DNA from: Ophthalmolycus amberensis | Lineage: Eukaryota; Chordata; Actinopteri; Perciformes; Zoarcidae | Direction of reading: 5' to 3' | DNA length: 64,000 nucleotides | Assembly (NCBI GenBank): GCA_024529925.1 | Contig: JAFEUB010001373.1 | Span: forward strand, 1,557,501-1,621,500 | Shown here: in pieces, positions 21,183 to 33,691 of the stretch | How positions within the stretch are numbered: the stretch's first letter is position 1 | Layout: every line of letters starts with the position of its first letter | The notes under the pieces: model-generated | What the model saw: only the letters and a program-made list of their open reading frames with translations | Told to the model about the DNA's origin: nothing | Databases searched by the model: none | Translations under genes and position numbers: made by a program

Positions 21183-22649
21183 ATGTTGTGGAGTTCCCCC
21201 CGAGGGTGAGAGGTCATGTAATGGCCTTTCCAGGCAGTCCCGCTGGAGTGACCACGACGAGGTAAAAACAGGTGGTTGTACATATCTTTTTAGTTTGTTT
21301 TATATATTTTTCTCTCCTGCCATTTTATATGCAGTAATACAAGCTATTGTTGGGTTTTCTCAGTAGCCAACTTTTTACTGTCCTTGAACATGTACCACCT
21401 AATAACATTCCAGCCGTTTTTGAAAAAGACCTTTTGTCATATGCAATCAATCCAACGTCAATCTGAAAAGCATTTTCTTTTTTTTTGCTGCAGTTTTTGT
21501 TTTTTTTGTCATTTTTAATTTCTTTTTTTTCATTTGCCAAAAGAACCATGATGCTTTATAATTTAAATATGGTACATCTCATATGCAAGGCATATTCTAA
21601 ATAAATCAGAGAAAGAAAAAAAAAAGTTTGGTACATGTTATCATTGCTGATGTTTTGAGGTACATGTGAGTTCTCAGCCTGATTCCTCCTGTGTTCTGGA
21701 TTTACTTCCAAGCTATTTGTTCTGAACTGAACTTGAAGTTGACCGACGGCATTGGTCGACATTATTTATTATGACTCTACACACACATGCTCTGTTCAGA
21801 ACGGAGTCACTGCAAAACAAGTCAGTTCATTTGTCTCCCTCCTGATGAATTGTGACGGCTTCATTTCTCTGTCTGATGACCAAAGGTCATCGACGACATT
21901 CATGAGTTTTTTTCTCGACTTACAGATCTGGTTGTTGTTAGTTTTCAGTTACGGAGATGCCACTCTATTTTCAGCTGTTGTCTGCATTATTCTCTTCACT
22001 CAGCCATTTTGTCTTGAAAAAAATAAAAAGTATTACATACATATCTGAATTTGCTGCATTTGTTTTTTTTTTCTTATTGTGGCCTGCGTCCTCACTGTCT
22101 TCACTTAACAAACACTGTAGAAGACTATTCAGAACCACCGGCACACACACAAATACACAGAATGTAATGCATGTTAGTGCACCCAGGTGTGTTTGCATGG
22201 CTCAGCTTGAATCACCCGTCACAGGGGGTGGAAGTTCACCAACATATCTCTGGTCTGTGGCCTTGTCAGGTCAGTGAAGCGCCTGTTATATCTCCGGCAA
22301 CCCTCCCATCTCCTCCTGTCTCTCTCTGTCTCCCCCCCCCCCCCATCTCTTTTTCCCCCGACCACACTGCTCTTTTTTATTCCTTCATGTTTTTTTCATT
22401 ACGCTGTGTCTAACTTTATATGTCTCCCGATGTCCCGGTCTCTCTCTCGCTTTTCTTCCGACCTCTCCCTTCCCCGTTTCCTCCTCTCCCCGCTGAAGCA
22501 CTGGAGGGCAACGTGACAGACTAATCGCTCTCCTTGTCCGAGCCCGCCGCTGTTTGCCTAGCAGGGCCAGATTAAAGTTCACAGATAGAGAGAGGTTCCT
22601 GCTTGGGCCAGGTGTTGACAGTTAAGATAAAGCAGAGTTGCAAGGAAGT

Positions 22650-22663
22650 GGAGGGGGCGCTGG
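22650..22663 (+). promoter_or_regulatory. CTCF-like motif
   Basis: GGAGGGGGCGCTGG matches the AGGGGGCGCT core of the CTCF consensus, but the upstream CCA part is not matched. It lies about 1.5 kb after the main poly(A) signal, a plausible place for a domain boundary. Confidence 0.3.
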
Positions 22664-24425
22664 GTGGGTGTTGGGAGCAGGGAATTTTTAGCCTGTGTGT
22701 GTTCTTGCACATCTACACATTTATAATGTTCAGGAGGGTGGTTACCCCCTCCCCTTTGTCTCCGATCTCCCAAGTTCAATGTCAAGAGAGCAACAATGCT
22801 CTGGCCCACAAATCCCGCCACCAAACAACCCGTGCATAGCAGACATACTTTTCCCATAGCAGACTCTTGGCCCTTGCCTACCAGGCCCTGCCCCCCTCCT
22901 CCTGCTTTCTTGTGTAGACACATGTCCTTAACTCGTAAAGGCAACAGTCGGGATCGGGTGATCGAAAGGGGAGTTTTCAAAAAGGTTGTTATGCCGAAAG
23001 TAATGCGTACGGTCCCGTCTGAATAGTTTCTTCATCAAACTCGTTTTTCATTTGTAAAACAAGATGTTGGAGTGAAATTAAAAAAGGGTTATGTTTGTTA
23101 CTCTCATTTCTGGAAAGTCTAAGGAGGATACACTGGCTCTGTGTTGAAGGGCGAGGATTTATTAGTTCATTATGCAAATCAAAACTAGTTCCCAAACACT
23201 CTTGAAGAGATAAGATCCCTCCCGACCCCCTCCCTCTTCTGCTCTTCTTCCCCTACTTCACCTCTCTCTCTGTCCTGACTTGCCTGTGTGTTTAAAGCAG
23301 CGGAGGCCTCCCAGGCATAGCTGGGGAAATCCTGTCCAGCAGAGAGTCGGCGCGTTGAATCGACTCTCTAATCCTCCTGATGTACCACTTCTCCCTGTCC
23401 ACTGCTCTCACTCTGTTCCTTCCTCCATCATTCTGACGCTTCTGTCTCCTTCTTGCGTCAACTGTCAGTGGATCATCCCTCTTTATCTCTCCTATCCCTC
23501 CTTCCTTTTCTTCATTCTCTCCATTATATACGGACTCTGTCATGCTTCGTTTCTTTGTCTGTTCCTCCAGTTCTTGCCTCTGTTTCGGGCTCATTTTTTC
23601 TTGGGCCCGAGCCCGTCCCTCGAGTGTCAGTGAGTAGAGGAAGGCTGAAGAGCAGAGATGGAGAGGCAGACTGCAGCTGTGCTGTGCTGCAGTGAAGAGG
23701 GGGCCTCGTCCGGGCTCCTTGGAACAATATAAAAGCACTAATCACCCGGGACAGCTGACACCCAGTGCCTCACACATATACACACACTGTGCCCCCCCCC
23801 CCACACACACACACACAAAGATCTGAGGATTGCCAGTATAGGGTGGAAGGAGAGGAGCTCTGCCCAGACAAGACTTGCAGGTCTGGCTCGGCTAGAAAAC
23901 AAAGTCTGTGTTTTGTCTATGGGCAGCAACGCTTGGGGGCTGAAAGTGCTTTCTCACAAACATGCGCATACGCCCATAGACTGTGCCTAAGCATGCACAC
24001 ACTCATACCTACTGTACAACAGACATGCAAGCACACACACAAACTTAAAAGGCAGTTAAGTGCACAGGAGTACACAGGCAAACCTCCCCTCATGCACTTT
24101 TGTATGCAGACACAGAATCAAACACACATGCTGATCCTGGAACACAAACCACATAATGGATCGGGTGCAAGCACACTCACACACACACACATAGACACAT
24201 ACACACACGTGCGTACACAAAAGTGTCTTCGGGAATGTGACCTTTTCCCAAAAGCCTCCCTTTCCTGCCCCGGCTCCCCTCCCCCTCTGGCTGTGTGAAG
24301 ACTGAAGGGGTCAAGGGTCAGGTTTTGGGGGGCTGGAGATTAGGTTTCACATGACTGAGCACCTTTGTTGGGGCAGGCCGGCAGAAAGCAAACGTCCAGG
24401 AGGGTAGCTGTGTCTGTCTGAGAAA

Positions 24426-24452
24426 AGAGAGAGAGAGAGAGAGGGGGGGGGG
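24426..24452. repeat. (GA)n followed by a G run
   Basis: About eight GA units lead directly into ten G, then into a purine-rich tract to roughly 24500. All purine on the + strand. Confidence 0.85.
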
Positions 24453-25493
24453 AAGGGAGAAAAGAGGGACAGAGGGATGGATGGAGGGACGAGGTTTAAG
24501 TTAAAGTTTGGTCTGGCTGAAGTTGAAGTGCAAGAGCGAGGAGGGAGTGTATGAGAAGCACGAGGGAGAGGAAGAAGAGACGGGGAAGGAGAGTGAGAAA
24601 ATGTGAGAGCATAAAAGAGAAAACCAGAATAACCTACCCACATTCCTCACCCTATAGCTCTGCTTGGCGTTCTCCTTACACCTCTCCCTCTCTTAACTCT
24701 GTCTCCTTCTCTTTCTTACTCGAGCCATGTGGCTTCTGTGTCGGGCTGTGGCCAGCCAGTGTCCTCTGTGCCTGCTGGCTGCGCCGATCTGCCCCATGAC
24801 CACACAGCGAGAAGAAAGCCCCAGCCAAAATAGTAAACTGGATCACAGCAGAATCCCCCTTCCTCCTCCTCCTCCTCCTCCTTCGCCTTCACAACATCTG
24901 AGTCGTGGTCTGCCCGCTAGACAATATGTGCTGCAACTGGCAGTGAAAATCTTGGCAGCGACCCGGATTACCTCGCTTGTGAAGTATTGCTTTAAACGTC
25001 CGTGTATGTGTTGGTTTTTTTTCTTCCTTTTTCCTACTTCTCAGGCCGAGAGAGAAGGATTTTAACGACGTGCAACAGTTTCAACTAAATGAGTCACAGA
25101 GGTGGGACTGGTACTGCTGATGGCTTCCAGATAAGGTGAAAACTTTGACCCCGGAGTGAAAGAAAAGGACAGGGGCTGGGGGCTGAGGGGGAAAGAATGT
25201 CTTGAAAACGGCGCTGACCATAATTGAGTGGACTCTTTTGGTTTCATGGTGCACAATCAGATATGAGCCTCACGGTATTGCCTTTATTACTGACCTTTGG
25301 GTTTTATTGGTGACATTCCTAAAAACTCTACTGCATATGACTTGTGTGTGTACAGTGTGTACACTGACGCATGAGCCCAGTGCAGGTCAGCACTATGTCA
25401 GCTGCACCGTACAGTATCAGTACGTGGTTGGTCTATCGCCAAAGGGGTTTCCTTTGGCACACTGCAGAGGTGGCTCATTCCAGAGCATGGGTT

Positions 25494-25550
25494 GGGGGAG
25501 AGGGGAGGGTGAGGGGGTGAGGGGGTGAGGGTGGTGGGGCGGGACGGGGG
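25494..25550 (+). repeat. G-rich minisatellite with quadruplex pattern
   Basis: Repeats of TGAGGGGG (GAGGGGGTGAGGGGGTGAGG in the centre) followed by GGTGGGGCGGGACGGGGG. There are at least eight G-tracts in 57 bases, which satisfies the usual quadruplex pattern on the + strand. Confidence 0.7.
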
Positions 25551-26139
25551 CAGTAGATTCCAGGGGCCGACTGATCTCACCTTGAATCGCGAGCCGTGGA
25601 GATCCATGAGCGGCACCATGTTCTAAGCCGCTGCTGCCAAATACTGTATGTTTGCGAGTCGTGTCTTATTACACGTGGACGTGTTGCACAGACAGATGTA
25701 TACATGCGTGTGTGCACTCACATACGTCTGCATACAGTGTATGCTCACGGTCATATCTTTGCGTCGTGTGTGTGTGTGTGCGTGTTCTCCAGGTGCAACG
25801 CCGCTGGCAGAATTTATACGACCAGTGAAACAGGGTCATACTATCAGTGCCCTCTGACTTGTGTGTGCTTTTCAGTGCACCTGCATGTGTGTCTATGTGT
25901 GTGTGAGCTGTATGCTGTGCGTGCAGTGGGAGACAGTAGGGCGCCTGTTTACGGTCCTGTGAATAAAGAGGCAAAGTTCATCCTCTGGCCTCTTTATGCC
26001 ACTATATTTCAGTGTCAGTTAAGGCCGGACACGACAGCAACTCAACAAATACATCATTTATAGCTTGTAAACGACGTCACTCATGACAGTTCTCCACTCA
26101 TGGCCGATATTTAACTGAGCTATATAGGAGTTCAATCAG

Positions 26140-26545
26140 GAGAGACTTGTTTCATAATTTAACAATGATTTATTATACAAGCTTCAAATATGAAAAGTGC
26201 AAAGTCTTTGGCGATTGGACTCCATCCTGAAGCACTATCACCGAGGGTAGGGATACTGAGGTCCAACAGGCCTAATCCCCCCTGGAGTCCAGACACTGGT
26301 GGTGGTGATGAAAGGAGTTGCTGCAATCTGATGATGAATCAGGAGCCTGACTGTGATGCTGACTGGAGGCGACTGGGGTGGAGGCGGGTTGCATCTGCTC
26401 AGCTGAAATGACAACTGACAGCAGCAGAGAGGAGAACACTATTTAACGTTTGACAGCAACGATATGATTGGCTTGAGGAACCGGTGAGCAGAATCTGGTG
26501 GGTTACTTAAAAGTGCACGCCCCCAATCAGCTGATGGCGTAATTA
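26140..26545. mobile_element. Probable dispersed teleost repeat, unclassified
   Basis: The segment ending GGGTTACTTAAAAGTGCACG and CCCAATCAGCTGATGGCG, with a preceding GTTGCATCTGCTCAGCTGAAATGAC region, resembles a non-coding dispersed repeat I have seen in percomorph fishes. No termini, target duplications or coding capacity could be defined, so the boundaries are approximate. Confidence 0.35.
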
Positions 26546-27032
26546 CAAGGAGAGGAAAGACAGAGATTACTAGTGCGTGTCTTCCTGACTGAACTTGCGC
26601 TTGAGCTACATTTGTTGTTGTTTTTTCTCCTGTCTTTGTCTTTTGGTGTCTAGTGCTGTAGCTACCTCTACTGACACCAATGCCATGTTACCTGTACACG
26701 TAACCACGATCTCTCCCTGACCTCAACCATGTCTCCCTGCCTAATCCATAGCTTAACCTTAGATTATGCTATAACCACACTAGTAGTTGTATCCTGTTCA
26801 CATATATTGTTATTTTGTATTTACATATGTTTACTTTCCCTATCCTTTCTTATATATTTACATAATATATATATATACTAATGTTTGTGTCCCTCTGTGT
26901 GCTTGTGTTTGTGTTAAAGGTGTGTATGGCGGCGCTGACTCCCCCTGTCGGGGCCAGCAGAGCTCTTTGAGCTGCTCCAGCTGCTGCAGGGGTGTCAGAG
27001 GCTAAGACTGACCGAGGCAAAGGGGTGAGGGG

Positions 27033-27057
27033 GTTCGGGAAGTTTCTGGAAGTTTCT
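27033..27057. promoter_or_regulatory. Five-unit heat shock element
   Basis: Five contiguous 5-bp units alternate perfectly between nTTCn and nGAAn: GTTCG, GGAAG, TTTCT, GGAAG, TTTCT. Functional HSF1 sites usually need three. A further AGAAT follows one base out of register. No gene start is recognised nearby, so it would be a distal site, if it is used at all. Confidence 0.5.
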
Positions 27058-27979
27058 GAGAATTGCCCCGCCACTCCTGGTTAACTCCTGAGGTCCAGGG
27101 GTCAGAGAGAGCGGGACGAGGGGGAAGGGACGAGGGTCTGCAGGGCCACGGTCACATGCTTGACCTGCCAGACTGACCTTATTACACCCTGCATACATCC
27201 TATACATCCTGCAGTATTTATAGTTTTTGTATATGGGCTTGTATTTGTTGGGATCCAAGAGTGCATTTTGTGACAGAGAGATGGAGAGTTAGAGAGCTTG
27301 TGTCAGATTGTTGTTTGATATTTCAAAGCCTCTCTCTGTTCTCTTTCTAATCATTTTTGGATATCTCTCACTCTCTCTCAGAAACACACCTTTCCTTTCC
27401 TTTCCTGGTCTTCAGTTAGTCTGTCCAGTTAACACTTCACATATTAAGAGCTTCTCCCCACATATTGCCATCCTGCAGGACGGAGGTCGCAGTTGTCCAA
27501 ACTGCTCCAGGGGGTCGCAGGAGCGCGGCCAACTCTCTCGGACCAGGCAGCCTCTAATATTCTGGTCTTTATGGGGCCAACCGGTGGTCTTTAGTGGGGA
27601 CACATTCATTGTGGGCCTCCTGTTCTACAAAGCGCTTGTCAGTCATTGTGCTGAACTTGTGTTGTTTCTAAGCAGCGCTCGGCAGCACAGCTGTCGTCAA
27701 AAGACCCAAGGCTACTCTACCCTCGCCTGAAAGAAACAAACAAACAAAGCCGTAAAACAAGAAAATGAAAGACAAAAAAGGGTCACAAATAATGAGTGTA
27801 CAAAAACCATCTTGTCGAATTGCACCTTGGGAGTCTGTCTTCAGGAAGACTGAGGGGTAAGAAGCTTCTGAGCGGACCAGGGGCACAATGGGACTTGGCC
27901 CCTCCTGTGTTACTGTTAGCCAGGCCCTTTAGATGAACTTGTCTCCTTTCAGTTGGCGCTCTTATGCCCAGGTGTGTCC

Positions 27980-27980
<1 letters not shown>

Positions 27981-28018
<38 letters not shown>
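27981..28018. repeat. (TG)19 microsatellite
   Basis: Thirty-eight bases of perfect TG repeat. Confidence 0.95.
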
Positions 28019-28019
<1 letters not shown>

Positions 28020-30762
28020 CCACAGCACTGACATGTCTTTGGCCCCAAGTGCTCCATTGAAAATAAGACGGAGAGCGAAGCGAATGAAAAGAGATAAAGT
28101 GCAAAACAAGGATGAGAGGAGGAATAAAAGAAGAGTGGCTTCCTTGCTTTTCAGGGCAAGGACAATGTTCAGGCCTTTCTCCCACGCTCTGTACAACACT
28201 CTCTCTGCCCCCGTGGTCTACTGAGTGTCCAAGACCAGCAGTTTGTATTTTAATTTATTGAAAGGCATTCAGTAATTTCATGTTCTGTGAGCAGCTTTCT
28301 AGTTAATATTTCAAGGATGGAGATACACATTAAAATGTAAAAAGTGAGAATGAAAACAGATGCAAACAACAAACTTTTTATTGTTGAACATTTTTTACAT
28401 TAGCCGCCAAAATAAAAGTACCAACATGATCCACAATTCTGCTTGCTAAATTCAAAATAGTTGGCTCCATATTGATTTAACCCACATGTCATTTGCCATC
28501 ATGTCATTAAATGAATACAAACATTTTCCTCAATATTAAGAACTAATACTCTGTCCATACTTTCCCAATATTGCAATCATCGTGTGGATCTCTTGGGTCC
28601 GGCAGCCAGCCAGTCGGCCAAGCAGCCATCCAGACAGGCCAGTGAATGGCTCGATGCCAAGGCCAATTGAGAGGTGCTGCTGTGGTGGAGAGCCAGAGGG
28701 GAGATGGTCATCCATTATTCATCACTAAGCCAAATAATCCCCAACAGAATTGGTCTGGTCTTGTCTGGCCCAACGGTTGGGGAATGGATGGGATGGTCCG
28801 GGGGGCAAGAGGGGAGGGGGATGGCAGGTCTGAGGTTTTTTTCGGGGGAGGTTTAGTAGGATTTTTTGGGGGGCCGAAAGGGGGTAGCGAGCTCTCTGTA
28901 ATGGGTGGGAGGGAGGTTCTTTGAGGATTAGATGCAAATATGTCTTTGATAGCTTTCACAGTCTGGGAGTCCCATTCTGTTTATGGATATTCATATTAAG
29001 TCTAATCTTTGGAAACAATCCCTGGCATGGAGGAGTGAGAGGCTGCTGGGATGAGGATGGAGCAGAGAAGCAGCAGGGGGTTCTTGGGGATGGAATGGAC
29101 CTGAATGGGGTCTCCCGTGACCCAGATCAGGGGCAGGACCAGCAGAAACCCTTATGGTGTGTGTGAACCACCTAGTGGATCAAGGACCAGGTAAACACTG
29201 ACCCTGTGTCCCATTCACTGGAAGCACTGATGTGTAAATATGTAAACACACACATACACACACAACCATACAAATTCTTGCACAGATACACGCACAAACA
29301 AACACCCAGACAAAGCGATTGGCACTTCATCAGTGTCACTAACAAACAACTTGTTCAGACACAATACAGCCTTCGCCTTCTCTCCCGCTCTCTGTTTCTC
29401 TCTTTGAGACTTATCTGTCCTTGACATGGGTCCATGTCACTGTTTTGTCTGAACATCTCTCCCTCCAGGCAGCTGCTCTCAGATCGGCAGTCAGACTGAA
29501 GAAGAAGAAGGAGAAGAATAACTAGGCATTAACAGGTGAGCTGTAACATGACTTGTTCAAGGAAATACTGTAAATATATTGTATCATAAGGTGTAGTATT
29601 GCATATCAACACAGAACCATGAAGTATTGGTAGCATCGCATAACGTCCCTGTGCATCACCTGGTTGTCCAGGTTACCTGTTCAACATCTTCTTGACAAAC
29701 CGGACCGTCTGATGGATGTGATGCATAAGTAAATTCATCCAACTGATCATTTCCTCTATGATGTATATGTTGTTAATGTGTGCCTCACAGCAAAGTGATG
29801 AAATGCAAAGTTACCTTCTGCTCCTCGTGTATCATCATTTATCAATGCTTCTAAGTTTGACAACTTGCTCATTGCTGTAATTCATCATTAGTTTGAAGTC
29901 AGTTCCGAACAACAAATACTTTGCACCATGGGAAAAAAAAGATTAGGTGTCAGTTAATAGTTTGTGTGCACTCAAACACACATAATCAGTGGTTCTGTAA
30001 GACACACAAACTGGAAGAAGGCAGGTCATTTGTGAGTCTTTTGGCCGACACTTTAGATTGTTTACCTGCAGTGTTGGTGGGTGTGATGCAGAACATGAGA
30101 CGGAGCGAATGCAAAGTGTTCTTATTTCCCTTGTGTCCTCTCTGCTTATACTTCAACTTCAAAATAATGTGTTTTTATGCATTTGAATGAAATCAAAAAC
30201 CACTAAACACAGAGAAGAAACTAAATATGCAGCTTTATGTTTGTCAATAGAGCAAAACGATCACACCATCTGGTAGCATAGCTGATGTGGGGTTGGAAAG
30301 CCTGCTCAGTGTAACATTACAGTATTTGTTTATTACATCCAAGTTCTCAACATTCTTCCACAGTTGTGCTTTTAAGAAGCAACACTCGCCATTTTTCCGT
30401 TGGAATCAAAGGGGTCCAAAACTGCACAGCATGGATGGGATGTGCCGCTCTTCAGGTTGGGTCTTGCAATAAACTTTGGGACTAGCGTAGATGTGTACAA
30501 CAGAAGTTACCCGAAACAAGTGCTGGACAACTCATCCACAGCCATGCAGTGGACCAGACATGGCAAGTCCTCCTCCTCGCAGCAGGTCAGAGAGCAAAGG
30601 GTGAGTTTAGGGAGAAAAGGGAGGAGGGGAGGTTTTCATTCTCCTCCCCCACCCCAGCTGGGCCTGCGGTCTCTCGCCCCCTCTCTCCCTCCCTGTCCTG
30701 GTAAGCTGTATAGGGCTCCAGGTCGGGAAGTTCATGAAGGAGGGTTTCCCTCTCTATCGTAG

Positions 30763-30764
<2 letters not shown>

Positions 30765-30796
<32 letters not shown>
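30765..30796. repeat. (TG)16 microsatellite
   Basis: Perfect TG run marking the left edge of a 3.5-kb region rich in simple sequence. Confidence 0.95.
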
Positions 30797-30797
<1 letters not shown>

Positions 30798-31248
30798 ATG
30801 GTGTAGTGTCTCAGGGGCATTGGGGGAAAAGGAAGAGAGCCAGACAGCAGATCATCTCACTGCACACACAAACATGCAGACACAAGTGTGTGCATAAAGT
30901 ATTTTATTCTATGTTGTAGTATTGAGAGGACAGTTGACCAGAAAGCAGAAATACATTATTTGTACCTATGCATACACACATTTTTTTTTACTGTTAAGTT
31001 TTGTTGCTAATGTGCAAATACGATTGGTCACATGACAGTGGATATGACGTAACTGCCAGTGGCTGTGTTTTTATCTGCCGTTGCTACAATTGTACACATT
31101 TGTGTTTGCCAGTGTAGCTATTTACATCGTGAGGAGACAAAACACAATGGGCTATGTTTTCCATTTGAATGTGTTCACCCTCTTCTTTCACTGCGGTCGG
31201 GAGAGGGTGGGGGTAACAGGGAGGTACACTGTCTGGAGGGGGGTGTGT

Positions 31249-31270
31249 GGGGGGGGGGGGGGGGGGGGGG
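31249..31270. repeat. Poly(G) run, 22 bases
   Basis: Twenty-two consecutive G. It is matched about 2 kb to the right by a run of exactly 22 C at 33306, so the two could pair as an inverted repeat around the pyrimidine array. The exact lengths may be uncertain in an assembly. Confidence 0.85.
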
Positions 31271-31416
31271 CGCTGACCACATAAATTTCTCTCAGGCCCC
31301 TTACACCCCTTACCCCTTAAAACCACTTTGCTGTGCGTGTATTTCATATGTAAGTGTGTACAGTATTGGTGAATTATGGCAAATTCACATAAACATGAAT
31401 GGACTGGGCTGTTGCA

Positions 31417-31418
31417 TG

Positions 31419-31452
<34 letters not shown>

Positions 31453-31655
31453 GATGGAGGGGTTTGGGGATCCTGGGACCCCTTTTCCCAGACATGCACT
31501 GACCTTTCCAACCAGACAGGGATAAAGGGACAAGGAGGGAGGGCTGAGGGCATGAGGGCACTGGAGTGTGTATATGTGAGTGTGTGTTTGTGTGCTTATT
31601 TGCGTGTCTGTGAGTGAGTCCGTGGCTGTATCCTTGTGTGTGTGTGTGTGTGTGC
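31417..31655. repeat. TG-rich microsatellite tracts
   Basis: (TG)n at 31417-31452 with one CG interruption and at 31637-31655, with further scattered TGTG words between (31567-31615). Confidence 0.85.
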
Positions 31656-32364
31656 GTGCTGGTTGATTTCGTGGACCTCTGAACCAGTCAGTTCTCCCCG
31701 TCCTGCTGAGTTTGGCCTGGTGCAACCAACCCCCCACCCGCAAACGCGCAGCACTCCTACAAACCTCCCCCTCCTCGTTCCCTCTCTCTTCATCCCTCTC
31801 TTCTCTCTTCTTTTGTTGGACCAAGTCATTGTGCTATCCCCGCAGCGCTCTGTATGCAAAAAAGGTGGTGCTCTGAGGGCTCGCCAGCTCCGGACCCTTG
31901 CAAATCAATTTGTCTGTGGAAAGGGTGAGGGCAAGGAGGTGGGATGGGGGATTGTGGAGCACCGAGGACAACTGGGTGAAAAGCCTGAGGTATGCAACTC
32001 TCCCTCCCTCCCGACAATATCATAGTTTCTACTCCTTTGCATTGTTTGTCACAAATTAGGAAACTTTCAATAAGGCCAATTAGCCCAGAGAGATGTGATT
32101 TTTAGTTTTCATAGTTTGATCACCAAAGTCAAAACACAACCGAATCTCAATTTTGTGCAGAGCTCACTGCATTTTGACCTTTTCAAACAGAAGCATCATA
32201 ATAATTTTTTTCTATGTGTTTTATACTGAAGACACTGAAAACATGAATATTGACGTTTTGATGTTTTCTTTATTTGGATGTTGTCAGTAAGGAACAAGAA
32301 AGAGAGGTGAATCCAGACTGACCCCGCCGCTCTGAGAGGAGGATCAGACATTGATTGTGGTTGT

Positions 32365-33181
32365 CCCTCTCTCCCTCTCTCCCTCCCTCCCGCTCTCCCT
32401 CTCTCCCTCTCTCCCTCTCTCCCTCTCTCCCTCTCTCCCTCCCTCCCGCTCTCCCTCTCTCCCTCTCTCCCTCTCTCCCTCCCTCCCTCTCTCCCTCTCT
32501 CCCTCTCTCCCTCTCTCCCTCCCTCCCGCTCTCCCTCTCTCCCTCTCTCCCTCTCTCCCTCTCTCCCTCTCTCCCGCTCTCCCTCTCTCCCTCTCTCCCT
32601 CTCTCCCTCTCTCCCGCTCTCCCGCTCTCCCTCTCTCCCTCCCTCCCGCTCTCCCTCTCTCCCTCTCTCCCTCTCTCCCTCTCTCCCTCTCTCCCGCTCT
32701 CCCTCTCTCCCTCTCTCCCTCTCTCCCTCCCTCCCCGCTCTCCCTCTCTCCCTCTCTCCCTCTCTCCCTCTCTCCCTCCCTCCCGCTCTCCCTCTCTCCC
32801 TCTCTCCCTCTCTCCCTCCCTCCCGCTCTCCCTCTCTCCCTCTCTCCCTCTCTCCCTCTCTCCCTCCCTCCCGCTCTCCCTCTCTCCCTCTCTCCCTCTC
32901 TCCCTCTCTCCCTCTCTCCCGCTCTCCCTCTCTCCCTCTCTCCCTCTCTCCCTCTCTCCCTCTCTCCCTCTCTCCCTCTCTCCCGCTCTCCCTCTCTCCC
33001 TCTCTCCCTCTCTCCCTCTCTCCCGCTCTCCCTCTCTCCCTCCCTCCCGCTCTCCCTCTCTCCCTCTCTCCCTCTCTCCCGCTCTCCCTCTCTCCCTCTC
33101 TCCCTCTCTCCCTCTCTCCCGCTCTCCCTCTCTCCCTCTCTCCCTCCCTCCCGCTCTCCCTCTCTCCCTCTCTCCCTCTCT
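32365..33181. repeat. 102-unit polypyrimidine minisatellite, 8-bp period
   Basis: The whole 817 bases parse into 102 units of eight plus one extra C (in the four-C run 32733-32736). Only three unit types occur: CCCTCTCT (most), CCCTCCCT, and CCCGCTCT. CCCTCCCT is nearly always followed by CCCGCTCT, and these pairs or single CCCGCTCT units punctuate runs of about two to seven CCCTCTCT. The complementary strand has GGG every eight bases, a long quadruplex-type pattern, and the purine/pyrimidine asymmetry also allows triplex DNA. There is no stop codon in most frames, so long SLPLSLSP-type and GREGERER-type frames appear on both strands. These are artefacts, not genes. Confidence 0.97.
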
Positions 33182-33305
33182 CCCCCTGGATGCAGACAGG
33201 ACTCTCCCCAAAGCACACAAGCTTGAGAGGGTCTTTGCTTGACTGGAACAACGATGATCAATACCTGTCACTTCTGTCTGGTCTGGCCAGAGCCCTGCTC
33301 CCCTG

Positions 33306-33327
33306 CCCCCCCCCCCCCCCCCCCCCC
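33306..33327. repeat. Poly(C) run, 22 bases
   Basis: Twenty-two consecutive C, 124 bases after the end of the polypyrimidine array. Complement of the G run at 31249-31270. Confidence 0.85.
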
Positions 33328-33354
33328 AACACACAGTGGGAGAGCTTGATGATG

Positions 33355-33379
33355 CACACACACACACACACACACACAC
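33355..33379. repeat. (CA)n microsatellite
   Basis: Twenty-five bases of CA repeat in the simple-sequence cluster. Confidence 0.95.
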
Positions 33380-33561
33380 CTACACACATGAAGACACACA
33401 GTGTATGCAGAAATCCAAATAGTTAAATATAAATAGGCGGCCCACACCATGTACACATGTGTATAAGAGGGTGAGTGCATGCAAACAAGCACAGGAAGAC
33501 ATATGGTGTAAATATACAGAACACAGAGACGTACACACAAAGCATCTTGTCAGATGGACGA

Positions 33562-33610
33562 GCACACTCACACACACACCTACACACACCTACACACCCA
33601 CACACACACA

Positions 33611-33687
<77 letters not shown>
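33562..33687. repeat. Long compound (CA)n microsatellite
   Basis: Starts with CACACACC/TACACACACC variants and becomes a pure CA run of about 75 bases. It is the longest CA array in the window and a candidate Z-DNA former. Confidence 0.95.

Positions 33688-33691
<4 letters not shown>

Larger units (their letters stand above)
18594..21200 (+). other. bcl11a 3' UTR
   Basis: AT-rich, gene-free sequence from the TAG stop to the first well-placed AATAAA at 21177. The inferred length of about 2.6 kb is in keeping with the long 3' UTR of mammalian BCL11A. It contains a miR-25/32/92-type seed match, a G-rich tract, a GC-rich hairpin and several A-rich runs. The 3' boundary is inferred from the signal, not from a transcript. 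Confidence 0.7.
21201..30760. other. Intergenic DNA 3' of bcl11a, no gene
   Basis: No coding region, RNA gene or promoter can be supported. Open frames are short and of low complexity. It contains alternative poly(A) signals, a CTCF-like word, G-rich tracts, a probable dispersed repeat, a heat shock element and microsatellites, listed separately. Stretches such as 28220-28600 and 29480-30500 are plain AT-rich sequence in which I see nothing specific. Confidence 0.6.

Noticed and set aside
31084..31824. A 246-codon minus-strand open frame
   Set aside because: It is built from CA/TG repeats and a G-run translated as His-Thr and Pro stretches.
32196..33379. Several overlapping open frames of about 290-370 codons on both strands (SLPLSLSP and GREGERER repeats)
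   Set aside because: They come from the 8-bp polypyrimidine array, which has no stop codons and a period not divisible by three, so all frames read similar peptides. There is no domain, start context or splice support.
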